Notes: a model not told the origin generated them from the sequence alone. A DNA stretch of 64,000 nt from Nitrospira sp. (GCA_005116955.1 SWDI01000002.1:63315-127314); one strand, 5' to 3'; numbered from the stretch's first letter, positions 45,035-54,286 are shown. A program made the numbers and translations.

Positions 45035-46228
45035 TTACGTCTGACCATCGCGTGGCCAAGCCGAGCAGTACCCCGAGCGTTTGAACCTGTGCGGTGTCAG
45101 AATCTTGAGAAGGGTGTGGGGTGTGAATGCCAAATCTCGATAGGTTCGCTTCCCGATCATGACGTCCGTCACCACTTCACAGAGGCGTTGACCCTGTTGA
45201 GAAAACGCCCACGATCGGATGCGTGGAAAGTCGTACAGCAGTCGAGCCAGCCATCGTCCTGCTCGTAGTTCAGGAAGGATCGTCTCAGTGAGTGAGCGGG
45301 TGTACTCACTTCGGACGGACTCCTCTTCAAACCGCCCATCAATCAACGATTGTGCGGCCATCAGACCACTGCGAATGGCGAACGAAATCCCTTCCCCTGT
45401 GACGGGATCGGCGAAGCCTGCGGCATCACCGACCAACAGGATTCGTTTGTCGACGAATGGTCCTCGTCGCGGTCGAAGGGGAATGAGAAAGCCATGTTGC
45501 TCAACCCGCGTGACAGATCCGCAGCCGAGCACATCGAGATAGCGCACCATCGAGGATTTGAGATCACTCCCCCGCTGCCTCGTCGACAGAACACCGATCG
45601 AGAGATGCCGTCGCTTGGGAAAAGCCCAGGCATACCCATGAGGCAGCAGATCAAAATCAAATCTCGCTGTGTTCTGAAATCTGTCCAGCTGGTCAGGAGG
45701 CACCGTCACTTCATATTCAAGCGCCGGAATAAGGACACGTCCATCGGCCATTCCCATGGATCGGGCAACCGTGCTGAGCGCCCCGTCGGCTGCGATGACG
45801 AACTTGGCCTTCATCGAGCCCCTGTTTGTCGCAACGGTGACGAAATCACCGTGGAACGACACCGTCTCGACGGCACATTGTTGGTGGACGACTGCTCCGG
45901 CTGTTTGCCCAGCGGAAAGAAGGGCATAATCAAACTGATCGCGCATCGTCATGGAGACGATCGGAGTCAGTCGATGCGTGGTGAAGGATAATCCGGCAGG
46001 AAGAAAATTGAGCTGTGCCGTATGGCAATCTTGTTCGACGACGTGACGCACATCCACGGGCAGCGCTTGCATGGCCCGTCCCACGAGCCCACCACCGCAC
46101 GTTTTGTACCGTGGTAGGGTAGCCTTTTCGATGACGGCGACCGCCACACCCGCTTTGGCCAGACCCCATGCCGCGCAAGCTCCGGCCGGCCCACTGCCGA
46201 CCACAATGACGTCATACGTGATGGACAT
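45035..46228 (-). CDS. FAD-dependent geranylgeranyl-reductase-family oxidoreductase
   Basis: The Rossmann motif YDVIVVGSGPAGACAAWGLAKAG opens the protein. The family signature PRYKTCGGGLV and the second FAD motif LLVGDAAGFADPVTGEGISFAIRSG follow. It has 397 residues. Relatives reduce the double bonds of geranylgeranyl or menaquinone side chains. In this organism it could act on isoprenoid lipids or quinones; the substrate is an inference. Confidence 0.88.
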   Translation of the reverse strand: MSITYDVIVVGSGPAGACAAWGLAKAGVAVAVIEKATLPRYKTCGGGLVGRAMQALPVDVRHVVEQDCHTAQLNFLPAGLSFTTHRLTPIVSMTMRDQFDYALLSAGQTAGAVVHQQCAVETVSFHGDFVTVATNRGSMKAKFVIAADGALSTVARSMGMADGRVLIPALEYEVTVPPDQLDRFQNTARFDFDLLPHGYAWAFPKRRHLSIGVLSTRQRGSDLKSSMVRYLDVLGCGSVTRVEQHGFLIPLRPRRGPFVDKRILLVGDAAGFADPVTGEGISFAIRSGLMAAQSLIDGRFEEESVRSEYTRSLTETILPELRAGRWLARLLYDFPRIRSWAFSQQGQRLCEVVTDVMIGKRTYRDLAFTPHTLLKILTPHRFKRSGYCSAWPRDGQT

Positions 46229-46577
46229 AGTTCAAGTCTGTGTCTATTGCGATGAGGCATGCCCCCTGCTGTACCTGGTGCGACACAGATGTGATTGCAC
46301 GCTTCACGAGACACCTCTTTGGTCTTGGGTTGCCGTAGGATACCGCACCAGGCGCTGATGGGAAAGGTAATCTCATCACGACCGGGATGGCCATTCATTC
46401 AGCTGAGCAGCCGAGAATCGCTCGGCGTGGTGTCTCGATGAAAGGTCAGGCCATCTTCTGTCTTCAAATGTGGTAGCCTGTGGAGAGGGAAAACCGTCCC
46501 ACACCTGCGTGTGGCAATCACGTTGGTTGACTCCCTCACCCGCCACGCTTGGTGGGGAATTGGGATGCTGGGAATAT
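46229..46577. other. Divergent intergenic region
   Basis: The space between the flavoprotein gene (minus) and the YugP-type gene (plus) holds no convincing ORF. It includes the second copy of the 31-bp repeat and should contain both promoters. Confidence 0.5.
46337..46367 (-). repeat. 31-bp imperfect direct repeat, copy 2
   Basis: This copy lies 109 bp upstream of the flavoprotein gene and matches 44011-44041 at 26 of 31 positions in the same orientation. Confidence 0.45.
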
Positions 46578-47264
46578 ATGGCAGGTTTCATTCTGCTCGT
46601 GATCATCGTCGGTCTGGTGATTCTCGGGCCACAATTCTGGACCAAGCGGGTCTTTGCCAAGCATAGCGCCCCTCGTCCTGACTATCCGGGAACCGGGGCA
46701 GAATTGGCTCGGCATCTGCTCAATCGGTTTGACATGCAGCACATCACTGTTGAACCGACCGAGACGGGTGACCACTATGATCCGGTCAGTAAAGCAGTCC
46801 GTCTGACGCCCGCGATCTTCGAGGGAAAATCCCTCACGGCGATTACGATTGCCGCCCACGAAGTCGGGCATGCCATTCAAGACCATCAGGGGTATCAGCC
46901 GCTGGCGGAACGCACCAAACTCGTGCGAATCGCGCAGGGCGCGGAGAAGGTCGGAGCGGTCCTGATGATGGGGATTCCCATCGCAGCCGCAGTCGCACGC
47001 ACCCCGGCTGCGAGTGTCATTGTTCTGATGGCTGGACTGGCGACGATGGGGATTTCCACGCTGGTCCACCTCGTCACGCTACCCGTCGAGTGGGACGCGA
47101 GCTTCCGGCGTGCCCTGCCCGTCCTCCGACAGGGCCAGTACCTAACGCCTGACGATGAACGGGGGGCTCGTAGCATTCTGACCGCCGCCGCCCTGACCTA
47201 CGTGGCGGCCTCGCTCGCCAGTCTGCTCAACCTATGGCGCTGGATCGCCTTCCTACGGCGCTAA
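46578..47264 (+). CDS. Zinc metallopeptidase, YugP family
   Basis: The start at ATG 46578 begins an N-terminal membrane anchor (FILLVIIVGLVILGPQFW). The zinc motif AAHEVGHAIQDHQGY lies near residue 98, and three further hydrophobic segments follow. At 228 residues it fits the YugP family of membrane zinc proteases, a group without a well-defined substrate. The typical family sequence YDPVSKAVRLTPAIFEGKSL is present. Confidence 0.9.
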   Translation: MAGFILLVIIVGLVILGPQFWTKRVFAKHSAPRPDYPGTGAELARHLLNRFDMQHITVEPTETGDHYDPVSKAVRLTPAIFEGKSLTAITIAAHEVGHAIQDHQGYQPLAERTKLVRIAQGAEKVGAVLMMGIPIAAAVARTPAASVIVLMAGLATMGISTLVHLVTLPVEWDASFRRALPVLRQGQYLTPDDERGARSILTAAALTYVAASLASLLNLWRWIAFLRR

Positions 47265-47413
47265 GCCGGGCCCGGCACACAGGCTCGCCCATCATCAGAT
47301 CTGGTCCAACCTGCGTCGAGAGCCGTGGTGAAGGCGGGCAGCCACAATCGCAACTCGACCCGTTGTTCAGCTCAAGAGACTGCATTTAGGCGGTTGCTGG
47401 GGAGGACTGCGTC

Positions 47414-48802
47414 TCATTGCAAGAGCTTTTGCTTGATCGCCGTCAGGTTCTCAGGGGTCGATCGCACGCGAATCGTGAGTCCCTCGGCATCGTAGTCTTC
47501 GGACAGGATCCGCATCCGAGTGCGGATCTCTGCCAGGATCTTTTGAGCTGTAAACGGAATATGCAATTCTTCGTCGATCATCTCGCTCTCAAAGTACTGC
47601 ATGATGCGCTCACGCAACATCTTCAGATCGTCCTGGCTCCTCGTGGACAGACACACGGCATCGGGATATTCAGACTTCAGCAAGGCGATTGCGTCCGAGC
47701 CGAGCCGATCTTGCTTATTGAGCACCAAGAGACTGGGACTATCCGTGGCGCCAACTTCGGCTAACACCTTCTGCGTCACCTCAAGTTGAGACCGGAAGGA
47801 CGGATCTGAGGCATCGACGACAAACAACACCAATGAGGCACAGGCCGCTTCATCCAGCGTCGACTTGAACGAGGCCACCAGGTCATGCGGGAGTTTTTTG
47901 ATGAATCCCACCGTATCGCTCATGAGCACTTTGGGACGTGTTTCGGGATAGAGTGGACGGATCGTGGTATCGAGTGTGGCGAACAACTTGTCGGCCACCA
48001 GCACATCGCTGCCCGTCATCGCTCGCATCAACGAAGATTTGCCAGCATTGGTGTACCCGACAAGCGCGACGGTCAATTCATTGTCCCGTCTCGCGCGACG
48101 CGTGAGATGCTCGTCCCCGATGGCCGCTAATTCGGTTCTGAGCTCTTTTAGGCGATCACGAATTCTTCGCTTGTCGAGCTCAAGACTCGTCTCGCCTGCC
48201 CCTTTGCCGCCGACCCCCCCGCCCTGCCGCTCGCTCCCACCACCGGATTCACGCACTCGTGGTGCCAGATAATTGAGCCTTGCGATTTCCACTTGGAGTC
48301 GGGCTGCTCTGGTTCGAGCATGTCGACTAAAAATCTCAATGATGACCCCGGTGCGATCGAGCACCGGCACGCCGGCGGCACGTTCGAGATTCTTCAATTG
48401 CGACGGCGACAGATCACAGTCCACGATGACCATCTGCGCCTGTTCGCGTGGGATGGGTACGGTCTCGCTCGGTTCATCCGATTCGCTTTCTTCTGACTCC
48501 TCTGCTTGGTCTGATACAGCAGCCTCGTGCTTCAAGGCCGCTTTGTGCATCGGTTTCCCAAATGACGCCGCGATGGTTCCCGGCCCACCGGTCCATCGTG
48601 CTAATTCGGTGAGTTTGCCCTGCCCGAGGACCGTCGCAAATGTATCGGAACTCCGCTTTTGAGTCAGCTGGCCGACAACTTGGTACCCGAGGGTTTTTAC
48701 CAGACGTGTGAGCTCGTGCAGCGAGCTCTCCAGCTCCTCCCTCGTCACACGAGGGGTCTGAATCGCCACCAGCACGGCACGGGATTGTGAGGGAGTCGTC
48801 AT
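47414..48802 (-). CDS. hflX: GTPase HflX
   Basis: HflX is a ribosome-splitting GTPase active after stress. The N-terminal HflX domain (KRSSDTFATVLGQGKLTEL) precedes a coiled coil and a Gly-rich linker (ESGGGSERQGGGVGGKG). The G domain has G1 GYTNAGKSSL, G3 SDTVGF and G4 NKQD. A C-terminal extension follows. It has 462 residues and an internal acidic insert (SDQAEESEESESDEP) not usual in E. coli HflX. Confidence 0.95.
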   Translation of the reverse strand: MTTPSQSRAVLVAIQTPRVTREELESSLHELTRLVKTLGYQVVGQLTQKRSSDTFATVLGQGKLTELARWTGGPGTIAASFGKPMHKAALKHEAAVSDQAEESEESESDEPSETVPIPREQAQMVIVDCDLSPSQLKNLERAAGVPVLDRTGVIIEIFSRHARTRAARLQVEIARLNYLAPRVRESGGGSERQGGGVGGKGAGETSLELDKRRIRDRLKELRTELAAIGDEHLTRRARRDNELTVALVGYTNAGKSSLMRAMTGSDVLVADKLFATLDTTIRPLYPETRPKVLMSDTVGFIKKLPHDLVASFKSTLDEAACASLVLFVVDASDPSFRSQLEVTQKVLAEVGATDSPSLLVLNKQDRLGSDAIALLKSEYPDAVCLSTRSQDDLKMLRERIMQYFESEMIDEELHIPFTAQKILAEIRTRMRILSEDYDAEGLTIRVRSTPENLTAIKQKLLQ

Positions 48803-48887
48803 CGTGTCCTATTCCTGGGCTACATTGTGGGTGAAAGGGGTCTGATCTTAACAGGGAATTTCGTGTTTAGGGCAGCTCATGTCGCGG

Positions 48888-50033
48888 TTATGTATCGAGA
48901 ACGTCTTTCACAACGAAGTGCGGGACGAAGCGGCTCTGATTCCCGTGAATCAAACCACGATCTTCCCGAATCCCCATTCCCGCCGGCTCGTCCCCGACCA
49001 CCCAGGATCCGATCACCGGATGCCATCCCTCAAACACCGGCAACGGCATGTACTGCTGATAGACTGAGAGCTGCGTATCGTAGGGTCCGGCGGTCGTCAG
49101 TACCTGATCCCCGTTCACGATCGAGATATTGGCGCCTTCGCGTGACCAAAATGGCTTCTTGACATAGGCCGCACAGTCCCCCGGTCCAGAAAAGAAGGCG
49201 GGCAATAGGTTCGGGTGATCGGGATACCACTCCCACAGCAACGCCAGCAGACCTTTGTGGCTCAGCACCTGCTTCCAGGCCGGCTCCAGCACCATCATCG
49301 AAGACCGAGGCAGCTTCGCCGCAAATGCGTCCTGACACATCCATTCCCAGGGATAGAGCTTGAAGAGCGAGGAAATCGGCTCGTTCCGGTGATCCACAAA
49401 CCGCCGCAGCTCCGGCTCCCACCCGATCTGTTCGATCGGCAAGGTCTGCACGCGCCACCCGGCCTGGTTTGCTGTATCGGCCAGATAGGTCACCGTCTGC
49501 CGGTCCTCGTCGCTTCCATCCAAACAGGCCAAATGCAGCAGATCGTTCGAGGATTGCCGACGGATCGTGCGCCACTGCCCGATCAACCGCTCATGCAGAC
49601 TGTTGAATTGATCCGCCTCCGGACAGGTCTCTCGCAGCCATCCCCATTGTCCGACTGCGGCTTCCAGCAACGAGGTAGGCGTATCGGCGTTGTACTCGAG
49701 TAATTTCGGCGAACCGATCCCGTCATACCAGAAATCAAACCGTCCATAGAGCGACGGCTCCTGCCGCTCATACGAATCGATGATCCGGGGCCGCCACTGT
49801 TCGAGAATGTGGAGATCGGCAAACCGATCCTCGCGGATGATCCGCTCGACGGCCTCGACACAGAGCCGATGCAGCGAGCCCGTGGCCGATGCGAGACCGT
49901 CGACCTGCGTCTCGCTCAACTCATAGGCGACATCTTCTCGCCAATAGCCGCCGTCCAGACTGTGATAGGTGACACCGACTTGGTCGAGTTGCGCGGGCCA
50001 ATCAGCGCGCGGTTGCCTCACACGACGATGCAT
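48888..50033 (-). CDS. Glutathionylspermidine-synthase-like ATP-grasp protein
   Basis: The protein (381 residues) matches the synthetase domain of glutathionylspermidine synthase and its YjfC/YgiC relatives: YGRFDFWYDGIGSPKLLEYNADTPTSLLEA, PYEWMCQDAFA-like and KPFWSREGANISIV near the C-terminus. It would form an amide bond at ATP cost; relatives lacking the amidase domain have unknown products. A purine-rich GAGGGGG precedes the ATG, and the 100-residue gene upstream ends two bases before it. Confidence 0.88.
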   Translation of the reverse strand: MHRRVRQPRADWPAQLDQVGVTYHSLDGGYWREDVAYELSETQVDGLASATGSLHRLCVEAVERIIREDRFADLHILEQWRPRIIDSYERQEPSLYGRFDFWYDGIGSPKLLEYNADTPTSLLEAAVGQWGWLRETCPEADQFNSLHERLIGQWRTIRRQSSNDLLHLACLDGSDEDRQTVTYLADTANQAGWRVQTLPIEQIGWEPELRRFVDHRNEPISSLFKLYPWEWMCQDAFAAKLPRSSMMVLEPAWKQVLSHKGLLALLWEWYPDHPNLLPAFFSGPGDCAAYVKKPFWSREGANISIVNGDQVLTTAGPYDTQLSVYQQYMPLPVFEGWHPVIGSWVVGDEPAGMGIREDRGLIHGNQSRFVPHFVVKDVLDT

Positions 50034-50035
50034 GG

Positions 50036-50341
50036 CTATGCCCCCTCTTCCGGCTTATAGAATTGGCCGCCAGTCTTGCCGAAGCCGCCGCGTTGGCATA
50101 CGACCGTGAGATCATCGCCTGATGGAACGTCGAATCTCGGTATGGCAGGAACGACCAACTCCAGGTTGGTCATCTGATCGCCTCGCACAGACCGTCTATC
50201 TGATCCCTGCCCGACCGCGATCCACACCATCGCTCCTAAGCCATCCGCCGCCTCGGCCAGACTCACCCGCACCTCGGGTGAATACCGCAGATGAGAAGGC
50301 ACCGGACTGGGCACAGGCCCATCCGGCCTTTTCTTGTCCAT
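50036..50341 (-). CDS. Small hypothetical protein coupled to the ATP-grasp gene
   Basis: ATG 50341 (MDKKRPDGP) is preferred to the track start at 50401. The 101-codon product has a Pro-rich N-terminus, then a compact domain (EVRVSLAEAADGLGAMVWIAVGQG). It ends next to the ATP-grasp gene start, so the two are likely cotranscribed. No family is recognised. Confidence 0.55.
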   Translation of the reverse strand: MDKKRPDGPVPSPVPSHLRYSPEVRVSLAEAADGLGAMVWIAVGQGSDRRSVRGDQMTNLELVVPAIPRFDVPSGDDLTVVCQRGGFGKTGGQFYKPEEGA

Positions 50342-50633
50342 GGGAACCTTTCGCTCAAAACAGTAGACCTGGGAAGGAACAGGGAGATGGGCTGCGCTCA
50401 CGGCCAGCCGTGACAGGCACGTGCAGACATCTTACACGGATTGAGGGCTCGCTGGGTGAGTCAACTGCGGGCACATCATGATACCGGCTGTTGATGCTCA
50501 AGCGCACACCGTCAGAGAGGTGCCTGCACGGCTCAAGATCCGTCTCCTCCATATCTTTGCGACTTCAATGGGCCATTGCTGCTAACATGTCTCGCGCCGC
50601 AGAATCTCGCAACGATGACCACAAGGAGCGACC

Positions 50634-51449
50634 GTGAACCGAATGCCCCTCCTCGCCGCCTCCATTCTGTTGTCACTGACTGGCCTTCTTTCCGCCTCTG
50701 CGGCCCAGGCAGAAAATGGCTCTCTCAATAGCGGCTCTAGCTCGTCGCGGAACGCAGCGATCCAAAAGACCAGCAGCACTGACGAATCGCCAGCTGGTCG
50801 CACACAGACAAACGAAGCCGATGGGCCGTCCCCAGAGGCCGCTCATATCAGCAAGACTCTGGAACCCGTGGGCGTTCTCTTGCTCCTGCTGTTCCTGGGA
50901 GCGGCGACAATTTTCTACTACCTCAAAATACAGCGCCCCTCCCTCCCCGACTTTTCCGGACTCCCCGGGCGCGACCCCGCCCTTGACAACCGGTCAGAAA
51001 CGCCGTCTCGCACACACAAACGAAACCTGTCGATTGACCAGGTCACCTCCGCGGATAAAGCCACCTTCCAGCAACTGCTGACCGACGTCCATGCAGCCTG
51101 GAGCAGGCAGGACCTGGCAGGATTGGGGCAATTCGTGACACCGGACATGCTGAACTACTTCAGCGCCACCCTGGCCGATCACACCAAACGGGACATCCAG
51201 AACCATGTGGAAGATGTGACCTTGCTCCAGGCCGAAGTCCTGGAAGCCTGGATGGAAGGCACCGCGTACTATGTGTCGGCAGGGCTCCGCTGGAGCGCCC
51301 GTGACTACAACCTGTCCCTGACCAAGCAGCGCGGAGAGCCAGGATATGTCGTCACAGGCAGCGAAGAGACGCCAACTGAGTCACGCGAAATTTGGACCTT
51401 CGTGCGCGATCAAGATGGCACATGGCTGCTCTCAGCGATTCAGCACTAA
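50634..51449 (+). CDS. Tim44-like domain membrane protein
   Basis: The GTG start has AAGGAG five bases upstream. A signal peptide (LLAASILLSLTGLLSASAAQA) is followed by a Ser/Thr-rich stretch, one membrane helix (VGVLLLLLFLGAATIFYYL) and a C-terminal Tim44-like domain of about 130 residues. That domain is marked by LGQFVTPDMLNYFSATLAD and EIWTFVRDQDGTWLLSAIQ. Bacterial Tim44-like proteins are membrane-associated and of unsettled function. Confidence 0.85.
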   Translation: MNRMPLLAASILLSLTGLLSASAAQAENGSLNSGSSSSRNAAIQKTSSTDESPAGRTQTNEADGPSPEAAHISKTLEPVGVLLLLLFLGAATIFYYLKIQRPSLPDFSGLPGRDPALDNRSETPSRTHKRNLSIDQVTSADKATFQQLLTDVHAAWSRQDLAGLGQFVTPDMLNYFSATLADHTKRDIQNHVEDVTLLQAEVLEAWMEGTAYYVSAGLRWSARDYNLSLTKQRGEPGYVVTGSEETPTESREIWTFVRDQDGTWLLSAIQH

Positions 51450-51561
51450 GAAAAGCGGGACGTGCGGAACCGGCGGGATCAGACGTGAAATGTGAACGGT
51501 GAAACGAGCCAAGAGAGGGGGTTGTCTGGTCAACCAATCGCCCCCCTGCCAGAGAAACCAG

Positions 51562-51593
51562 AGCCCATTCATTCACCACTGTATGAATGGGCT
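51562..51593. terminator. Hairpin between convergent genes
   Basis: AGCCCATTCAT pairs perfectly with ATGAATGGGCT over a ten-base loop, between the Tim44-like and Sel1 gene ends. No T-run follows on either strand. Confidence 0.5.
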
Positions 51594-51694
51594 TAGAGCC
51601 GCTGCAGTGACTGGCCACGCAATTAGATTCCGGCCCACGCGTGCTGCGTCTGTATCACGAAGGCTGAGGTACCCCCGTCCTCATGCTCGTACTC

Positions 51695-52276
51695 TCACTG
51701 GCCTTCCGGTTTCCACTCACTCGCCAATTTCTTGGCCTTGGCAATTTGAGCCTCCGTCATCCCTTTGGCCAGGATATCACGCAGCATGGGCGCGGACTTA
51801 TCTCCGTTCGTCGCGGCCAGACTGACCCACTTATACCCCTGGACTTTATCTTGCGGCACACCTTCCCCGTCATCGTACATAATCCCGAGTTTCGTTTGAG
51901 CGAGCGCGTCTCCTCGGTTGGCCCCGAGACGGAACCATCGTAGGGCTTGCTGATAGTCCTTCGGACCGCCTTCGCCATTAAAATACAAGGTACCCAGGCT
52001 GAACTGCGCCCTGGCATGTCCCTGCGTCGCCGCTTTGGCATACCACTTTCTGGCTTCTGCATCATCCTGCGGTACCCCCCGGCCCTTGTGATACAGCATC
52101 CCCACGTGATACTGCGCCATGGCATCGCCCTGCTCCGCCAGCGGCTGCCATTCACGCATAGCAGTAGCGTAGTCTTCAGCGTCATGGGCCGTCATGCCAG
52201 CCTGAAAATCGGCCCATGCCGGCACAGCAAGACAGAAGATCGACAACACAAGGGTACTCGCGAATCGAAACGTCAT
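51695..52276 (-). CDS. Sel1-repeat periplasmic protein
   Basis: The start at ATG 52276 has AGGAG upstream. A signal peptide (STLVLSIFCLAVPAWA) precedes four Sel1-like repeats, seen as AMAQYHVGMLYHKGRGVPQD, ARAQFSLGTLYFNGEGGPKD and ALAQTKLGIMYDDGEGVPQD. Such solenoids bind partner proteins. It has 193 residues. No secretion or signalling partner is adjacent. Confidence 0.9.
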   Translation of the reverse strand: MTFRFASTLVLSIFCLAVPAWADFQAGMTAHDAEDYATAMREWQPLAEQGDAMAQYHVGMLYHKGRGVPQDDAEARKWYAKAATQGHARAQFSLGTLYFNGEGGPKDYQQALRWFRLGANRGDALAQTKLGIMYDDGEGVPQDKVQGYKWVSLAATNGDKSAPMLRDILAKGMTEAQIAKAKKLASEWKPEGQ

Positions 52277-52619
52277 AGGCTCCTCATGAAAATGGCGCAT
52301 TTTAAAAGAATCGCGTTGGGAGGTGCAAGGTCAACCATGAGGCAGTCAGCGGCCACACATGCGCCAGAGTGGGGGCACTAGAGAATAGGTGGCTACGGAC
52401 AGCACGACACCAACCAGCGATCCCAGCAGGTCTGTGACAGAACGACCAGCAACAGGAGCAGAAACAGGGTGAGCATCATCAGTACCGTGAGAGACCGATG
52501 TCGTTCGAAGAACGTGCGGGGGTGGTGATCGGCGAAGGACTCGGCAAAAGATCAAACCGATTTCTTCTTCGGGCCGCTCAATTCTTTCTACCAAAGACTC
52601 CCACCCTCTTGGTGTCAGC
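52277..52619. other. Intergenic stretch without supported gene
   Basis: Only shadow ORFs are seen. A 28-codon reading frame on the minus strand (MMLTLFLLLLLVV) would be one membrane helix but lacks a ribosome site. Confidence 0.4.
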
Positions 52620-53009
52620 CTATCTGCTCCGGTACTTCTCAGACAGGTGTGTGACCGCTTGTCCGGCATGTTTCGTCGCCACGTCCGCATGACCGGCTTT
52701 CCCATGCTCAATGGCCTGTTTGAGTTCCTTGATCCCTGCATCCACATGCGGAGTCTCGCCGGCCTTCAGGGCAGACTGGAGCGCTGCTTCCGCACTGGTC
52801 AGGAGTGCACCCACATGACCCTGTTGGCCATGGTCCGCCGCTTCTGTGGCAAGCATGATGGCATCCTGGCGGTGCTGCTCCTCCGCACGCACTACATCCC
52901 GCCTGGCCCCGCCTTCACCAAAGACCGGTTGCAACGGCAGCACTGTGGCCGTGGCGAGGATGAACACTGTGCCCAGCATCACAGCAAGTCGTGTCGTATA
53001 TCGTCTCAT
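52620..53009 (-). CDS. smbP: SmbP-like small metal-binding protein
   Basis: The start at ATG 53009 has AAAGGAG at a proper distance; the ATG six bases earlier is too close to it. A signal peptide (LAVMLGTVFILATATVLPLQPVFG) is followed by about 95 residues of helix-loop repeats with regularly spaced His and Ala (EAADHGQQGHVGALLTSAEAA; KAGHADVATKHAGQAVTHL). This is the pattern of SmbP, a periplasmic copper-binding protein first described in Nitrosomonas europaea. It probably buffers copper. Confidence 0.75.
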   Translation of the reverse strand: MRRYTTRLAVMLGTVFILATATVLPLQPVFGEGGARRDVVRAEEQHRQDAIMLATEAADHGQQGHVGALLTSAEAALQSALKAGETPHVDAGIKELKQAIEHGKAGHADVATKHAGQAVTHLSEKYRSR

Positions 53010-53227
53010 TGGCATGCTCCTTTCTCTAAAAGGTGGACCACCCTCCGAAAAACCGTCTTCTTGAAGGAACGGACACTGGATGGCACCTTCCAGCTTTTGC
53101 TGAAGGTACTGTACCATGCATCACTCTGGAGTTTCCCCAAGGCCAGTTGCCAGCAAACAACACCATCAATCTTGGCGTCGAACCGGCTAAAACCCTCGCG
53201 CGGGTCCTGTAGTGCCATCCAGCCGTC

Positions 53228-53377
53228 CTAGTCTTTCCCAACTGGGACGTGGCCAAGCCGTCCACAACCTAACTGCGATGACTCTCTGGACGAATCAAGG
53301 GCGACAGCATGAAAGCCCTTCTTGGGCCTACCGACATCCACACCGATGACGATGGAACTGGGCTCGTGTTGATTCAT
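53228..53377 (-). pseudogene. DUF429 protein, N-terminal remnant
   Basis: From ATG 53377 the frame reads MNQHEPSSIVIGVDVGRPKK followed by GFHAVALD, the typical N-terminus of DUF429 proteins (RNase H-like fold), then stops at TAG after 49 codons. In frame beyond the stop the sequence continues open for about 70 codons (FDAKIDGVVCWQLALGKL), which may be a decayed C-terminal part. DUF429 proteins are normally around 250 residues, so this is a deleted copy. Confidence 0.5.
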
Positions 53378-53457
53378 GTCGATTCAAGAGCTGGACAAGA
53401 CGCCCGGTACATTTCTTTATTCTCTGTTTCCGCACGATATCCAATCTCAGCCCATGC

Positions 53458-53463
53458 TATACT
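53458..53463 (+). promoter_or_regulatory. Extended -10 for a leaderless small gene
   Basis: TGCTATACT (extended -10, TGn-TATACT) ends seven bases before ATG 53470, so transcription would start at or very near the ATG. No good -35 is seen. Confidence 0.4.
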
Positions 53464-53469
53464 ATGCCC

Positions 53470-53670
53470 ATGCTCAAACGAACTCTGAATAAGACGAATC
53501 CGTACCTCGCCGACCCTGCTAGACGCCGCACTATGTTTCAGATGACTGTCTACACTTCTACGGACATTGAGGGCGTCAAACTCACTTCGTCCGACTTAAA
53601 TGGTATGATCAAGCCCTCCCGCCGAATTACTCCCCATGAATCTGCAAAGTCCTCTCGATCACGACGCTGA
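53470..53670 (+). CDS. Small protein with an SxxxEG motif, convergent to fic
   Basis: The 66-residue product begins MLKRTLNKTNPYLADPARRR and contains TSTDIEGV, which fits the S/T-x-x-x-E-G/N motif of the helix that blocks the ATP site of Fic enzymes. An extended -10 suggests a leaderless mRNA. The 3' end overlaps the end of the convergent fic gene by 44 bp. It may be an antitoxin-like partner of Fic, but no match to a known antitoxin family can be tested here. Confidence 0.5.
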   Translation: MLKRTLNKTNPYLADPARRRTMFQMTVYTSTDIEGVKLTSSDLNGMIKPSRRITPHESAKSSRSRR

Positions 53671-54286
53671 ATAACTTCTCCATCGGGCCGTAATTTCGAT
53701 CAAGACCAGCTCTCACCGCCGCAAAGTACTCCTCTCTTTTTTGACCCGAGAACTTGTCGAAATACAGAGCTGGCAGTCCTGCCTGAAGTCCCATGAGAAC
53801 AGCCAGGATGCGAGCCACACGACCGTTACCTTCCCGGAATGGATGAATCAGCACCAGCTCGACATGCACCTCTGCCAAAGCCGCGGCAAGATGCTCAACT
53901 TCGGCAGGACGGCAAGGGGTGTGACGTGCCAGCGGGCCTTGCTCGAACTCTACCAGCAGCTTTGGAATGTGTGCCGCAGCAGCAAACGCAACCTCCCCTT
54001 TCCTCACATTCACCTGCCGATAGTGACCCGCCCACGAATAGATTCGCCCTAGCCAGATCTTGTGAATGCGACAAACATCGGCACCTGTAAACCGGTGATC
54101 CTTGTCGTAAGCCGCCGCCAGTTCTTCGAGCGCGCGGACCTGTTCGCGCCCTTCAAGGCGATCCATCTCCCGTTTACTGGTGATATGCAGGAGATTCTTG
54201 AGGACGCGCCGATGAGAACCAGGCTCGAATTGATCCTCGTCAAAGTCAGCAGTGTCGTAGCGATCTTTCTTGCGCATACCCATCAA
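53627..54286 (-). CDS. fic: Fic-domain protein
   Basis: The Fic core motif HPFREGNGRVAR is intact, so AMP-transfer (or related nucleotidyl transfer) is possible. The segment GEVAFAAAAHIPKLLVEFE forms the target-binding flap. The N-terminus (LKNLLHITSKREMDRLEGREQ) is typical of Fic proteins found beside type I restriction genes. No S/TxxxE(G/N) inhibitory motif is seen in the protein itself. It follows hsdM with a TGATG overlap; the track starts at TTG 54286 and ATG 54283 is the alternative. Confidence 0.9.
   Translation of the reverse strand: MMGMRKKDRYDTADFDEDQFEPGSHRRVLKNLLHITSKREMDRLEGREQVRALEELAAAYDKDHRFTGADVCRIHKIWLGRIYSWAGHYRQVNVRKGEVAFAAAAHIPKLLVEFEQGPLARHTPCRPAEVEHLAAALAEVHVELVLIHPFREGNGRVARILAVLMGLQAGLPALYFDKFSGQKREEYFAAVRAGLDRNYGPMEKLFSVVIERTLQIHGE

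Noticed and set aside
52430-52520. 28-residue hydrophobic peptide on the minus strand
   Set aside because: It has no Shine-Dalgarno and sits in a shadow region; one hydrophobic run is weak evidence.
52346-52747. Minus-strand ORF of 133 codons
   Set aside because: It overlaps the end of the SmbP-like gene in another frame and has no ribosome site.
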